DNA of 64,000 bases from Agapanthus africanus (Eukaryota; Streptophyta; Magnoliopsida; Asparagales; Amaryllidaceae). The stretch covers positions 634,128,189 through 634,192,188 of the forward strand of contig CM057338.1 of the NCBI GenBank assembly GCA_030015575.1, given 5' to 3'. Below the pieces are notes generated by a model that was not told where the DNA came from, did not search any database, and saw only the letters and a list, made by a program, of their open reading frames with translations. A program made the position numbers and the translations under genes. Below, piece after piece: positions 34,947-48,950 of the stretch (position 1 is the first letter of the stretch; each line of letters begins with the position of its first letter).

Positions 34947-37900
34947 TGTCACGTCCCGAAAGTACGGAACATGACCGGCACTTAAACTACGAAACGTCTC
35001 GAGGCGTACGTAATCTAAGTAAACCGAAAACCCAGAAATCCAAACCAAGAAAAGTAGAAGAGTGAAGGAAAACCAATTTAAATCAAGTAGTTATAATAGC
35101 ATAAGCCGAATTATGCGTTTTTAAAAACATCAAATATTTCCTGAAAATTTCGGCAGAGTCTCCTTTGTAAATACTGGCCCCCAAACGGGATACAGCATCA
35201 ATAGTATACGAAATCAATAAAAAGGCATCCCCAAGCGGGAGCTAGCTCTTCGTCAATCGACGGTCACAACCACATAAGCAAAATAATATACAACGCCGAC
35301 GGCGAGGATCAAAACTCAAAAGGAAACTCAAAATCACAAGAAATCTACAGAAATATAACGCGCGACTCTACGGTCGAAAGAATAGCACCTCTGGTCTCTA
35401 TCTCAAAAAAATACATGTTTGGTTGATGGAACTTCTAGATACAACAAAATAATGATATACAAGATATATAATGGGGGTACGATACAAGTAAACCCACCTA
35501 ATAGCAAATCACCCGAAGGAAACTATGCCCGCAAAGCCGTAATGAAACCTGTACGGCAATCCTGCAAGAAACTGGGGCACAACGGGGGTGAGTTGCCAAC
35601 TCGTGAATAGAAAAACATCTACGAAAAGAAATCGCATAAATAACGCAACCTAGGTCAAGGATCATAATATATCCTCAATTATATATATAACATGCAACCT
35701 ATAACAAGGCTAGGTTAAATATCTAACCCGAGTGTAATCTCATGTGCCCGTGTCAGTGCCTCAGGTAGCAATATATCATATGAATGAGGTATGAATGCAA
35801 GGAAACAGAATACATGTAAGTGAAGAACTGTTTTCATAATTTAGTGAGATTTCCTTTGTATTTTTAAAATGAGGTATCATAATGAAATCAGCATAAAACA
35901 GTGCCTAGCATCGGCACAAAACGTAATCCCAATATCTCGATATCTCTGTATCACAGTCTCTGTACCTCAATATCTCGAAATCTCAATGTCTCAATCATAA
36001 TATCTAGAGCGCCGTCAGTCCAGACCGGCCTCTACCATCCATCTCAATACCACGACGGTATCCTCCGGATATCCGACGCGTCGGATAAAATCACCGGTAG
36101 GTAGTGCTCCCCTGCCAGGCTCACATCGTCATCATCACGCGCTTCTTGCCCCGGGGTACCTTACCGGGTCCACCATGTACCCGAAACGGTTCATCCGTCT
36201 CCTCGAATCGGGTCTCGAAATCCATCAGCAAACTCATGGTGGACGACTCATACATCATGGGAAAACCGCACTTTTTATTTTAAAAGAGAGAAAAGGTTTA
36301 TTTATGTTTTTGCGGTTTTCCTCCAAATCCAGAAAATCTCATGGAAATCCGAATCCAAAACCTTAATAACACGTAAAATAGTGAATATATGCATGAGAAT
36401 CCATGAATGCGGCATAACAACGAATAACAGTATGCATGAAGTAGCAGGTAATAACTACAATGTCTAAACTAACATATGGGGCAAGTACACTAATATCATG
36501 TCAAATTACTAACTAACAAGCTAAGTCAAGCAATAATATTTTCTAAGGTGTACGTGATATGGCAATTACCGATGAAGATGTGTGTGAGCCGGAAAGTAAG
36601 TGTACGTGGTACATATGCATCATCGGTAATGGTGCTGGTGTCCTAACAATATGATATCAACATTGCAATAAGAAATTATAACATAAGTATGCGATGCGAA
36701 GCGAACCACAATAATAAGCGGGAGCTGAATACTAGATGCAACTGTAACTAACCTGCATTAATCTAATATAAGTCCTACAAATGGTGCCTTTTGAAATAAC
36801 ACGAATCATGGGGTTTTGAAAATAGGGGCTACAGTGTTTTTATGAAAAGATACGTCTTTTGAAATATCCGTAGGATCCCTTGGGCTGTCTTTTAAAATAC
36901 CCACGATTCGTTAGTTTTCTGAAATAGGTAAGAATCGAATCTAATCTAACAACTAAACTAAACTAAAGGGCTAAGCTAACAAGCTGGACTACCGGTAAGG
37001 AAACCGCCTAACATCTGAGTCGATACATATACATACCTGTATTTATATTAGTCGGTGATCCCGCCACAATAATATCATATCCGATACCATATCTATAATC
37101 AGACATCCCAAGTCAAGAGTGCGGATCAATCATCAAGATATAGCTCGTACGTAAATCCGTCGTACGGCATCCACAAATCTGGGTACGGGTCAATATCATA
37201 TTCCTCACACTATTCCTCTGGTATCCTCTTTATCCAAGATCAAAGTCTAGGGTACTGACCTATGTCTAGTACAATACTAATATCCCCAATATACTCATGA
37301 TCCGACTACTGATCGACAATCTCGTACAAACCGATATCGTCAGCACATATCATCATCAAGGGTTATACATCGCCCTATACGGCCTAATATCAATATCCTA
37401 GCATATCATGCCTCATATCACGATCACATGGCGACCATTTTATTTATAACACTATTCACCCGTATCGCCGCCCCAAGATCCGCTATAACACCAGGACGCA
37501 CCTCAAGTGCGAATCCTGCCATATCACCGATATCACGACCACAAAACAAAGCTCATCGACTCAGCTCAATCCCAAGTATCATCCTCAAATCCCTATGTGA
37601 ACACATAGTCCCATACCCATGTGAACACATAACTATAAAGATTCCCATGAGCACAAATGAATAGGAATGTATGCAAGTATGTATGTGTAATGCAACACTA
37701 CCCTAGGGTTCGCAACACTAAAATAATCCAACACACCAATATCCATCCTAAACATCGTTATTAATCCCAAATAACATATAAAAATTGTTGGTGTGTATAC
37801 GCATCCGTATACACCACCACGGACCGCGGGGGTGCTATACGCCATCCACCCGACTTCTCCCCGTAGATATAAATCTACTCACCTGGTCCTCGCTTACCGG

Positions 37901-39633
37901 TGCCGACGTCGCCACACGCTTGCTTGTCGTCTCGAAGTCCACATGGGTGTACCTACATATCATAACGCACCGCATCGCATTAAAATCCGACTCATGACCA
38001 AAACGACACACGAATCCCACATGGGTCAAAACCTATGGTTGCTTCCACAAATCAACCCAAAAACCCTCGACATCGGCGTACAAATGCCAGACCATCGAGA
38101 AAAACCCAAATACACTCATTTGCACATTCACGAACACTAATTTTAATATAAAATAGGTTAAAATTCACAAAAACCCCAAACTCACTTTAAAAGCCGTTTT
38201 TCCAAAAAAAACCTAGCAAGCAAGGTTTACCGTTTTTGTACAAAACATGATGTTTCAACGAATCTAGTGGCCACAATATCCACTAAACATTATAAATAAG
38301 TCATACAAATCCTAATTAGATTTTTAATCTCACTGTCTTTCATTAACCCGAAATTCTAGTTTACACTTGCTTAATTAGCAAAATTTTGAAATAACAATTT
38401 GCATCTAGCTACAAGGTTTGGTTTTAGCATTCCAATAACATGTTAATCTCCTCATTAAAACCATAATTTAATGGTAGAAACCCTCATCATAATTTATCTC
38501 ACCAATATATGTGATTTATAAAAATCTAGTTTACAAAATTGCACCATTAATACCATTTAAAAGTAACACTTAACCAATTAACAACTAGTTTGCAAAATCT
38601 AACAACTAGCATAAATTTTACATACCCTAATAAGCCAAACTACATGTTGTGACCCCAATGGTTAGGTAAAAACCCTAACTAGAATTTTAGAAACCCTTCT
38701 TATGAAGGTTAAACCTTGCAATAACAACCATAATTGACATCTAATTTAGATGAATTAAAGTAATAACAAACAATTAACAAAAGAGTCAAAATTTTATACC
38801 TCAAGAACCATGGATCAAACATATAACTTGACCTCCAAATTGAAATTTTTGCACCAAAATCCATGCTAGATGGGCTAAGGGAAAATGGGTAGGAGTTGGA
38901 TTTGAGTTTTAACTTGAATTTTGATTGAAATTTGATGAATTTTGATGGAAAGAGATGGGAATTTTTTTTTGGGGCTGAACAAGGAGAGCTCGGCCAGATT
39001 TTTTTGAGGTGGAGGAGAGAGAGAGTGAGGTGAGGAATAACAAGTAAGGAAAGTCCAAGTCAACACAAAAGTCAAAAGTCCAAACTCATTTATCCATTTT
39101 CTTTTCTTTTCTTTCATTTCTATTCTTTGAAATTCAAGTGGGGAAAAAGGTGGGGGCTGCTGAATTCAGCCAAGGGGAGAAGTAAATGGGGGTGTGTGAG
39201 TGTGGGTATGGGTGTGGGGTGATGGAAAATGACAAGTACAATACCCCAAACATCCATTTACACTAAAAAAAAAGCCTTTTTCTTCGATATTTTCTAAACC
39301 GTTTTGGCAAACGATTTCGTTTCAAAAACCACATGATAAAATTTTATTTAATGTTTTATGATGCACAAAATTTGTTTCAACTCACTCCAATTTGTAATTT
39401 TCCTTAATTAAATGTATTAATGACGGCTTAAAATAATCATAAAATAATTTTTTTTTCAGAAAATTTGAAATTTCACCAGTGGCTCAATAAACACCAAATA
39501 CTAGCAATTACATAGCTAGAATATGTATATTTAATTTTTATAATAAGATATTTGTATTTTGACTTTTTACAGAAAACCCCCTTATTTTACCGATTTTTCG
39601 AAATTTCACCGATACGATTTTCAAAACGTTACA
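34947..39633 (-). repeat. LARD-1 left LTR (3' LTR on the minus strand), 4,687 bp
   Basis: On the plus strand it starts TGTCACGTCCCG and ends AACGTTACA. It is related to the LARD-2 LTR through several blocks, for example around GATGTGTGTGAGCCGG (about 36575). Small open frames, such as a minus-strand one at 38875-39117, are noncoding by all signs. Confidence 0.92.
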
Positions 39634-39635
39634 AT

Positions 39636-39648
39636 CTTCCCCCCTTAA
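39636..39648 (-). other. LARD-1 polypurine tract
   Basis: The minus strand reads TTAAGGGGGGAAG two bases before the LTR start TGTAACG. Confidence 0.85.
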
Positions 39649-40076
39649 ACAAATTTGGTCCCCGAATTTAAATTAAAACTTCCCCCAAATACTAAAATAT
39701 TTCAGCCAAAACCATCAAATCGCCGGGGCTCCGAAATCATAAATACATAAAACAAATCGTAGCGCAACGCATGCGCATGAAAAATGAGCAAATAACTCAA
39801 ATCAGAACTCCGTCAACCATCCCGCAATCATCGGAGTCATGGGGAAGACACAAATGTCAAATCCAATACAAAACCAATATGATATAACTCGAAACTATAC
39901 GCGTAAATATCAAATCTATATATGTAAATAACTGAAGGAAATGAATGCCAAATATATTCAGGTACTGTCCTCTGACTAGTCCTGCCCAGTACGAAGACAC
40001 ATAGCAAATATCATAAAACGTACTGCTCTATAAGAAAAATCAATCCCGAAATACGCGTATGAATACTACGTACGTA

Positions 40077-40455
40077 TGGTGCGCACGGAAATCAAAATCC
40101 AAATATATGCCATACATATGCACAGAAACAACATCTAAGTGCATCGGGTGTGCACGAAACATCTGTCGTAGGCAACATGTGTGCCTGACAGCAAAATCAG
40201 GTGCATCTGACATGCATGAAAAATCTCGATTTAGTGCATCTGGTGTGCACCAAAATCACACTTCAAAACATGCGCCCAACATGCGCGAAAATCCAAATCA
40301 GGTGCATCCATCGTGCACAAAACAAATATCGAACATCACCATCGAAATCGAAGTCCAGGGCATCTAAATGCACAACATACGTAACACTGCACTGCAAGCA
40401 TATATGAACTATACCGAGTGCAAAAACCAAATCGTGTGCGTGCACACGCACAAAA
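40077..40455. repeat. Degenerate GTGCAC array in LARD-1
   Basis: Units of about 30-40 bp with a GTGCATctGGTGTGCAC core and AAAATC-type tails. It matches the LARD-2 array in place and make-up, though the units differ. Confidence 0.75.
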
Positions 40456-42226
40456 TCAACTCAAATGTCTAAAACCGTAAAATCACAAACATGTGAAACC
40501 AAAGAACGAAAACTATATCAAGGGCAACACTGTGCAAAGATCGTAAATCCTCAATCATCAAAATCAAATCATAAGAAAAAATCACCCAAAACATCGAAAT
40601 CAATAATGGCGGAATAGTACCGCTCAAGTGCATCCTCTAAGAATCTCGGGCCAACTGTCGCGGTCACTAGTGGGACGTCTCGTCGATGATCATGAACTCT
40701 GGCCTGCTGGTGTGCGTAACATGACCACTCCTGGGTCCAAGTCTTCTCCGTGGATTACCAATCTCACGATCCATCGGCTCATCGGCCCTGTCAAGGCAGC
40801 ATATCACTGGCGTCGGCCTCTGGCTCTCTAAATGCACGTGACACATCTGATCCTAGGTGCAAATATCAATCATCAGTGGCCTGGAAGGATTCCTGCTCAA
40901 GGTCTCATCCAAGTCTCGTCTCTGCCTAACTGCCCGGAAGTTATCGCCCTTTACTACATCTGCTTCTTGCTCCGGAACGGCTGCATACTCATCACGACTG
41001 CTTCTGGAAGGTATATCCAAGTACAATGCCTCAGCATGTGCATCGCATCTCTGATGTCCGCGGAGTGGAACGTCATCATATCCAGATCTTGTACGAACCT
41101 CTTACTCCACTTTTCTCTAATGTTGACTGCTTCGGACTCGTCTCATTGCGGCTGCATGGACTGAGCTCCAACGGCTATCCTCGTACCTGGAGTCTCCCAA
41201 GAAATGCATCTCACTACCTAGCATCCGAATTAAGTCGAGCCATCCGATCGAGTCGTCAAAACCTCATAATCCCCCAAGAGCTCAACATCTTGGGCACAGT
41301 TTAATAGTATCGAGTACATACCACAGCATCGGTGGTCCAGCCGTAGAAGGGCAAACCCAAGCCTCACTAATGGCGCCGTAGAACTGCCGCAAACCCAAAG
41401 GTTCAAAGGCTTTCACACGGTCATTAAGTCGAGTTAGGGTTTCATTCTTATAGAGGGACCATAGAATTGCCTGCATGTCTTTCTGACTACTTTAAACTTA
41501 AAATAATAAGTTTCTGACATTCGATCGTCTCTGTCGACTCCCAACGTCTCCGCGTGAAGTCGTCTCTAGCTGGAATCAATCTATCTGATGACCTCGCATC
41601 GGGGTAGGCGAACGATCCACATGTCCTAGTCATTCACCCTCGACGACTAGCGACCTTCTATCATCTCTTAGTACAACTCATTCTGCACTAACTCCAGCAT
41701 CTGGGGCAATATCTCGTCGCTCACAGCAATAACTGGCTCGCTCGTCTGCACGTTGAACGGTGCCTCAATCATCAGGAATAAGCAACACACCAACGGTCAT
41801 CAAAATCAGGCTGGCCTCTATCATTGGCTCAATCCCCTAGTGCTGATCGGCATGTCCAAGTAATCTCATACAGCGATCCATCCAACGCTCGGGGCGTGAA
41901 ATCACAATCGAAAGACACATCTCTACAATCGTGTGTCGCCGGAATTATGTTCTGGTTAGTCCTCGTTCGTAACGAGCTCGTGCTGACCGCAACTCTAGCC
42001 GTAGCTCTTCCTGCCCGTAATCGTGGCAGCAAAACCATAACTGGTACTGATGAGGCTAGATCGGAATGAATATAATACTGAGCAAAGAAATGTACATCCT
42101 AAGGCTCCTTAAGTGGAGTGGCGTGTCGTAAGTATGCCGCGGAACATACCCATGGTACGTCACTCTACTTTAGTCACCTATTCCATCAACCAAGGGTCAT
42201 CCTACGTTCCGAAGGTAAAACCTAAC

Positions 42227-42238
42227 GCTCTGATACCA
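42227..42238 (-). other. LARD-1 primer binding site (tRNA-Met type)
   Basis: The minus strand reads TGGTATCAGAGC four bases after the LTR end at 42243, the same spacing as in LARD-2. Confidence 0.9.
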
Positions 42239-42242
42239 ACTT

Positions 42243-45200
42243 TGTCACGTCCCGAAAGTACGGAACATGACCGGCACTTAAACTATGAAACGTCTCGAGG
42301 CGTACGTAATCTAAGTAAACCGAAAACCCAGAAATCCAAACCAAGAAAAGTAGAAGAGTGAAGGAAAACCAATTTAAATCAAGTAGTTATAATAGCATAA
42401 GCCGAATTATGCGTTTTTAAAAACATCAAATATTTCCAGAAAATTTCGGCAGAGTCTCCTTTGTAAATACTGGCCCCCAAACGGGATACAACATGAAAAG
42501 TATACGAAATCAATAAAAAGGCATCCCCAAGCGGGAGCTAGCTCTTCGTCAATCGACGGTCACAACCACATAAGAAAAATAATATACAACGCCAACGGCG
42601 AGGATCAAAACTCAAAAGGAAACTCAAAATCACAAGAAATCTATAGAAATAAAACGCGCGACTCTAAGGTCGAAAGAATAGCAAATCTGGTCTCTATCTC
42701 AAAAAAATACATGTTTGGTTGATTGAACTTCTAGATACAATAGAATAATGATATACAAGATATATAATGGGGGTACGATACAAGTAAACCCACCTACAAG
42801 CAAATCACCCAAAGGAAACTATGCCCGCAAAGCCGTAATGAAACCTGTACGGTAATCCTGCAAGAAACTGGGGCACAACGGGGGTGAGTTGCCAACACGT
42901 GAATAGAAAAACATCTACGAAAGGAAATCGCATAAATAACGCAACCAAGGTCAATGATCATAATATATCCTCAATTATATATATAACATGCAACCTATAA
43001 CAAGGCTAGGGTAAATATCTAACCCGAGTGTAATCTCATGTGCCCGTGTCAGTGCCTCAGGTAGCAATATATCATATGAATGAGATATGAATGCATGGAA
43101 ACAGAATACATGTAAATGAAGAACTGTTTTCATAATTTAGTGAGATTTCCTTTGTATTTTTAAAATGAGGTATCATAATGAAATCAGCATAAAACAGTGC
43201 CTAGCATCGGCACAAAACGTAATCCCAATATCTCGATATCTCTGTATCACAGTCTCTGTACCTCAATATCTCGAAATCTCAATGTCTCAATCACAATATC
43301 TCGGGCGCCGTCAGTCCAGACCGGCCTCTACCATCTATCTCAAGACCACGACGGTGTCCTCCGGATATCCGACGCGTCGGGTAAAATCACCGGTAGGTAG
43401 TGCTCCCCTGCCAGGCTCACATCGTCATCATCACGCGCTTCTTGCCCCGAGGTACCTTACCGGGTCCACCATGTACCCGAAACGGTTCATCCGTCTCCTC
43501 GAATCGGGTCTCGAAATCCATCAGCAAACTCATGGTGGACGACTCATACATCATGGGAAAACCGCACTTTTTTATTTTAAAAGAGAGAAAAGGTTTATTT
43601 ATGTTTTTGCGGTTTTCCTCCAAATCCAGAAAATCTCATGGAAATCTGAATCCAAAACCTCAATAACACGTAAAATAGTGAATATATGCATGAGAATCCA
43701 TGAATGCGGCATAACAACGAATAACAGTATGCATGAAGTAGCAGGTAATAACTACAATGTCTAAACTAACATATGAGGCAAGTACACTAATATCATGTCA
43801 AATTACTAACTAACAAGCTAAGTCAAGCAATAATATTTTCTAAGATGTACGTGACATGGCAATTACCGATGAAGATGTGTGTGAGCCGGAAAGTAAGTGT
43901 ACGTGGTACATACGCATCATCGGTAATGGTGCTGGTGTCCTAACAATATGATATCAACATTGCAATAAGAAATTATAACATAAGTATGCGATGCGAAGCG
44001 AACCACAATAATAAGCGGGAACTGAATACTAGATGCAACAGTAACTAACCTGCATTAATCTAATATAAGTCCTACAAATGGTGCCTTTTGAATTAACACG
44101 AATCATGGGGTTTTGAAAATAGGGACTACAGTGTTTTTATGAAAAGATATGTCTTTTGAAATATCCGTAGGATCCCTTGGGCTGTCTTTTAAAATACCCA
44201 CGATTCGTTAGTTTTCTGAAATAGGTAAGAATCGAATCTAATCTAACAACTAAACTAAACTAAAGGGCTAAGCTAACAAGCTGGACTACCGGTAAGGAAA
44301 CCGCCTAACATCTGAGTCGATACATATACATACCTGTATATATATTAGTCGGTGATCCCGCCTCAATAATATCATATCCGATACCATATCTATAATCAGA
44401 CATCCCAAGTCAAGAGTGCGGATCAATCATCAAGATATAGCTCGTACGTAAATCCGTCGTACGGCATCCCCAAATCTGGGTACGGGTCAATATCATATTC
44501 CTCACACTATTCCTCTGGTATCCTCTTTATCCAAGATCAAAGTCTAGGGTACTGACCTATGTCTAGTACAATACTAATATCCCCAATATACTCATGATCC
44601 GACTACTGATCGACAATCTCGTACAAACCGATATCGTCAGCACATATCATCATCAAGTGGTATACATCGCCCTATACGGCCTAATATCAATATCCTAGCA
44701 TATCATGCCTCATATCATGATCACATGATGACCATTTTATTTATAACACTATTCACCCGTATCGCCGCCCCAAGATCCGCTATAACACCAGGACGCACCT
44801 CAAGTGCGAATCCTGCCGTATCACCGATATCATGACCACAAAACAAAACTCATCGACTCAGCTCAATCCCAAGTATCATCCTCAAATCCCTATGTGAACA
44901 CATAGTCCCATACCCATGTGAACACATAACTATAAAGAATCCCATGAGCACAAATAAATAGGAATGTATGCAAGTATGTATGTGTAGTGCAACACTATCC
45001 TAGGGTTCGCAACACTAAAATAATCCAACAAACCAATATCCATCCTAAACATCGTTATTAATCCCAAATAACATATAATAATTGTTGGTGTGTATACGCA
45101 TCCGTATACACCACCACGGACCGCGGGGGTGCTATACGCCATCCACCCGACTTCTCCCCGTAGATATAAATCTACTCACCTGGTCCTCGCTCGCCGGTGC

Positions 45201-46931
45201 CGACGTCGCCACGCGCTTGCTTGTCGTCTCGAAGTCCACATGGGGGTACCTACATATCATAACGCACCGCACCGCATTAAAATCCGACTCATAACCAAAA
45301 CGACACACGAATCCCACATGGGTCAAAACCTATGGTTGCTTCAACAAATCAACCCAAAAACCCTCGACATCGGCGTACAAACGCCAGACCATCGAGAAAA
45401 ACCCAAATACACTCATTTGCATATTCACGAACACTAATTTTAATGTAAAATAGGTTAAAATTCACAAAAACCCCAAACTCACTTTAAAAGCCGTTTTTCC
45501 AAAAAAACCCTAGCAAGCAAGGTTTACCGTTTTTATACAAAACATGATGTTTCAACGAATCTAGCGGCCACAATATCCACTAAACATTATAAATAAGTCA
45601 TACAAATCCTAATTAGATTTTTAATCTCACTGTCTTTCATTAACCCGAAATTCTAGTTTACACTTGCTTAATTAGCAAAGTTTTGAAATAACAATTTGCA
45701 TCTAGCTACAAGATTTGGTTTTAGCATGCCAATAACATGTTAATCTCCTCATTAAAACCATAATTTAATGATAGAAACCCTCATCATAATTTATCTCATC
45801 AATATATGTGATTTATAAAAATCTAGTTTACAAAATTGCACCATTAATACCATTTAAAAGTAACACTTAACCAATTAACAACTAGTTTGCAAAATCTAAC
45901 AACTAGCCTAAATTTTACATACCCTAATAAGCCAAACTACATGTTGTGACCCCAAATGGTGAGGTAAAAATCCTAACTAGAATTTTAGAAACCCTTCTTA
46001 TAAAGGTTAAACCTTGCAATAACAACCAAAATTGACATCTAATTTAGATGAATTAAACTAATAACAAACAATTAACAAAAGAGTCAAAATTTTATACCTC
46101 AAGAACCATGGATCAAACATATAACTTGACCTCCAAATTGAAATTTTTGCACCAAAATCCATGCTAGGTGGGCTAAGGGAAAATGGGTAGGAGTTGGATT
46201 TGAGTTTTAACTTGAATTTTGATTGAAATTTGATTAATTTTGATTGAAAGAGATGGGAATTTTTTTTTGGGGCTGAACAAGGGGAGCCCGGCCAGATTTT
46301 TTTGAGGTGGAGGAGAGAGAGAGTGAGGTGAGGAATAACAAGTAAGGAAAGTCCAAGTCAACACAAAAGTCAAAAGTCCAAACTCATTTATCCATTTTCT
46401 TTTCTTTTCTTTCATTTCTATTCTTTGAAATTCAAGTGGGGAAAAAGGTGGGGGCTGCTGAATTCAGCCAAGGGGAGAAGTAAATGGGGGTGTGTGAGTG
46501 TGGGTATGGGTGTGGGGTGATGGAAAATGACAAGTACAATACCCCAAACATCCATTTACACTATAAAAAAAGCCTTTTTCTTCGATATTTTCTAAACCGT
46601 TTTGGCAAACGATTTCGTTTCAAAAACCACATGATAAAATTTTATTTAATGTTTTATGATGCAAAAAATTGGTTTCAACTCATTCCAATTTGTAATTTTC
46701 CCTAATTAAATGTATTAGTGACGGCTTAAAATAATAATAAAATAATTTTTTTTTCAGAAAATTTGAAATTTCACCAGTGGCTCAATAAACACCAAATACT
46801 AGCAATTACATAGTTAGAATATGTATATTTAATTTTTATAATAAGATATTTGTATTTTGACTTTTTACAGAAAACCCCCTTATTTTACCGATTTTTCGAA
46901 ATTTCACCTAAACTATTTTCAAAACGTTACA
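42243..46931 (-). repeat. LARD-1 right LTR (5' LTR on the minus strand), 4,689 bp
   Basis: Aligns end to end with 34947-39633, with only small differences. On the minus strand this copy would carry the active promoter; I could not fix a TATA box in it. Confidence 0.92.
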
Positions 46932-46936
46932 CGCAT

Positions 46937-47807
46937 TACGGTTTTGGCAGTTGGTTCAGCCAAAACCGTAATGTGGCACGCTCATTAGGGTTTTGACAGT
47001 TCGTTTGGTCAAAACCGTTGTGAGCCGGAGACATTGTTTACTAATCATTTTAGTGATAGATTTGTGATGGCTAATTGCATTGACCATTTGACCACCATGA
47101 CCTCTCTTGACTTTGTTGACCGGTTGACCGAGGTTGACCATTGACCTTCATGAGAGATCTACACTTTTCTTTTGATTATGAAAATGGTCATTTCAATATA
47201 GCCATCAACTTTATCTTGATGGGATTAGTAATGATAATGTTTTTGCATTATTGAACCATGGCTCATTTTCTTTAGCTCATAATTCATTCTCATTTCTCTC
47301 TCTTGCTCTTTCTCATGAGAAGAAAAGAAAATGAGCACTCATGGTTGCTAAGTTCTCCTCCTTCTTCCTCCTCTTGATTCTGTCTTCTGATCTCATGTGT
47401 TGAGAGAAAAAGATCCCACAATGACAAACACATCCACACATCACTTCTACACAACCTAGGGCTTCTAGATTAGCGATCTCGTCGCCCTAGATGCCTCGGC
47501 TCGAGGTGGAGCTCGGTGTACAACTCTCGGGTGGATCGTCTTCGACCCAAGAAGGCCGCGGAGGTGCCCAAGGTCCGGATCGACACTTGGAGCTTGGATG
47601 GACGAGCGGGACAGCGGAATGAAGACCCGAAGGACCGGTTTCGTGAGGTATACTTTCTACAGTATAGTAGTTAAAGCCTCTAGTAGTTTACTAGTTTCTA
47701 GTTTAGCAAAGATCCGTGCTTTAAGTCCATGTTGCCTTGCGCCTAATCATTGTTTTTCATCGTTTCCGCCTCCCCGTAAGAACAGGGATGAGCAACGTGG
47801 ACTTACA
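46937..47807 (+). repeat. Copia-A 3' LTR, piece 2
   Basis: Matches the rest of the 5' LTR (about 14928-15807), including the two inverted repeats and the W-boxes. It ends GACTTACA, followed by the TSD ACATT (47808-47812). Confidence 0.92.
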
Positions 47808-47812
47808 ACATT

Positions 47813-48069
47813 ATCTCATTATTCATCTGGTATCCTTATCATCATATCCTGAATTAGGGTATTGATCTAAAATCTAGTACAATCTGATACCATCCACATA
47901 TATATATGCGTGTGTATGAAAAAACATCGCCTAAAGACCCGCTATAATAACATGTCGTATCTCATAATATGAACCAAATCTCATCACCGATCTCGTGGCT
48001 TCATGCCCAATCACATCGACTCATCTCTAAATACCATATACTATCCTCATTATCCATGTATATGTATAC

Positions 48070-48102
<33 letters not shown>

Positions 48103-48950
48103 TACTCACATACATATATGTATATATATATATATATATATCTCCCCATATACGCACAAGTAAGTAAAATGTATGCGTGTGTGCGTGTATCTTATTCTAG
48201 GGTTTCGCAACTAAAACTAGCTAACGACACTATCATCCAATTACACTAAAATTTAACCATGAACTCCTAAAGTCTATCTAGATAATCATTTAGTCTCACA
48301 AAACACAAATTTATATATAATATATATCGTATACTACACTACGAACTGCGGGGGTGCTATATGCCATCCACCCGACTTCCCCCGTAGATATATATCTACT
48401 CACATTGATCCTTGCTTGCCGAAGTCGATGTCGCCATCCCCTTCTTCATCGTCCGAAGTCCACATGAGGGGGGTACCTACATATTTATCACATGACATCG
48501 TAAATAGAAATCGCGCACGAAAACCAAATCGGCACGCGTATCACACATAGTTTAAAACCTATGATTCCACGAATAACCAAACAACTCTCGACGATCGACG
48601 TATAAACGTGAATCGACCGAGATAAAACACAAATACCAAATTCCAATTCATTAAAAGCCGCAAAACGTAATCAGAAACTTTGAAAACTTGCTCCAGATTT
48701 TACTCTAGGTGAAATTAGCCAATTTTGCATACATGGAGGGTCTATTTTATAGATACTGGAGCCACAGAACAAGCACGAAGCCAATATACCCTAACCTGGC
48801 CGCAAGTTGCAGCTAGAAATAATTAATCTGCTGCCAGGCAATTGAATTGGGGTCTTGGGTCTTAGGGTTATCATCTAGGTGGCCTGCACGACTCACTGTG
48901 ATTGCTAAATAATTTTCAGGTCACCGGGGTTATAGCAGATGTCAAAATAC
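47813..48950 (-). repeat. LARD-2 right LTR, piece 2
   Basis: Homologous to about 6473-7617 of the left LTR, including the TA/CA microsatellite at 48057-48142. It is cut after AATAC (48946-48950) by the Copia-D solo LTR. Confidence 0.9.
48057..48142. repeat. Mixed TA/CA microsatellite
   Basis: Counterpart of 6728-6803 with different run lengths. Confidence 0.93.

Larger units (their letters stand above)
39634..42242 (-). other. LARD-1 internal domain (noncoding)
   Basis: 2,609 bp without a recognisable protein domain on either strand. It aligns with the LARD-2 interior, including the GTGCAC array (40077-40455) and the 40630-41300 block. No tRNA, snRNA or other RNA gene is recognised. Confidence 0.82.
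34947..46931 (-). mobile_element. LARD-1: complete long-LTR noncoding retrotransposon (11,985 bp)
   Basis: Minus-strand order: 5' LTR 46931-42243, primer site 42238-42227, internal domain 42242-39634, polypurine tract, 3' LTR 39633-34947. LTRs are 4,687 and 4,689 bp, start TGTAACG and end CGTGACA. The interior is only 2,609 bp and shows no gag, protease, reverse transcriptase or integrase motif. Flanks CCCAT (34942-34946) and CGCAT (46932-46936) are a TSD with one mismatch, and the uninterrupted 5' LTR of Copia-A shows the empty site. The LTRs differ by about 2% by eye. It is a diverged sister of LARD-2. It looks whole for a nonautonomous element. Confidence 0.88.
13633..47807 (+). mobile_element. 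Copia-A: Angela/BARE-like copia element with two elements nested in it
   Basis: The parts are 5' LTR 13633-15807, primer site 15809-15821, leader (to 16337, then 28361-29863), gag-pol remnant 29864-33640, polypurine tract 33645-33654, and 3' LTR 33655-34946 plus 46937-47807. TSD ACATT lies at 13628-13632 and 47808-47812. Athila is inserted in the leader and LARD-1 in the 3' LTR; without them it would be about 10 kb, a normal Angela length. LTRs differ by about 3% by eye, so perhaps 1 million years old. The coding part is broken, with at least three or four breaks. Confidence 0.9.

Noticed and set aside
38875-39117. 80-codon minus-strand frame repeated at 46173-46415
   Set aside because: It lies in both LARD-1 LTRs; repetition is explained by LTR duplication and the composition is simple sequence.
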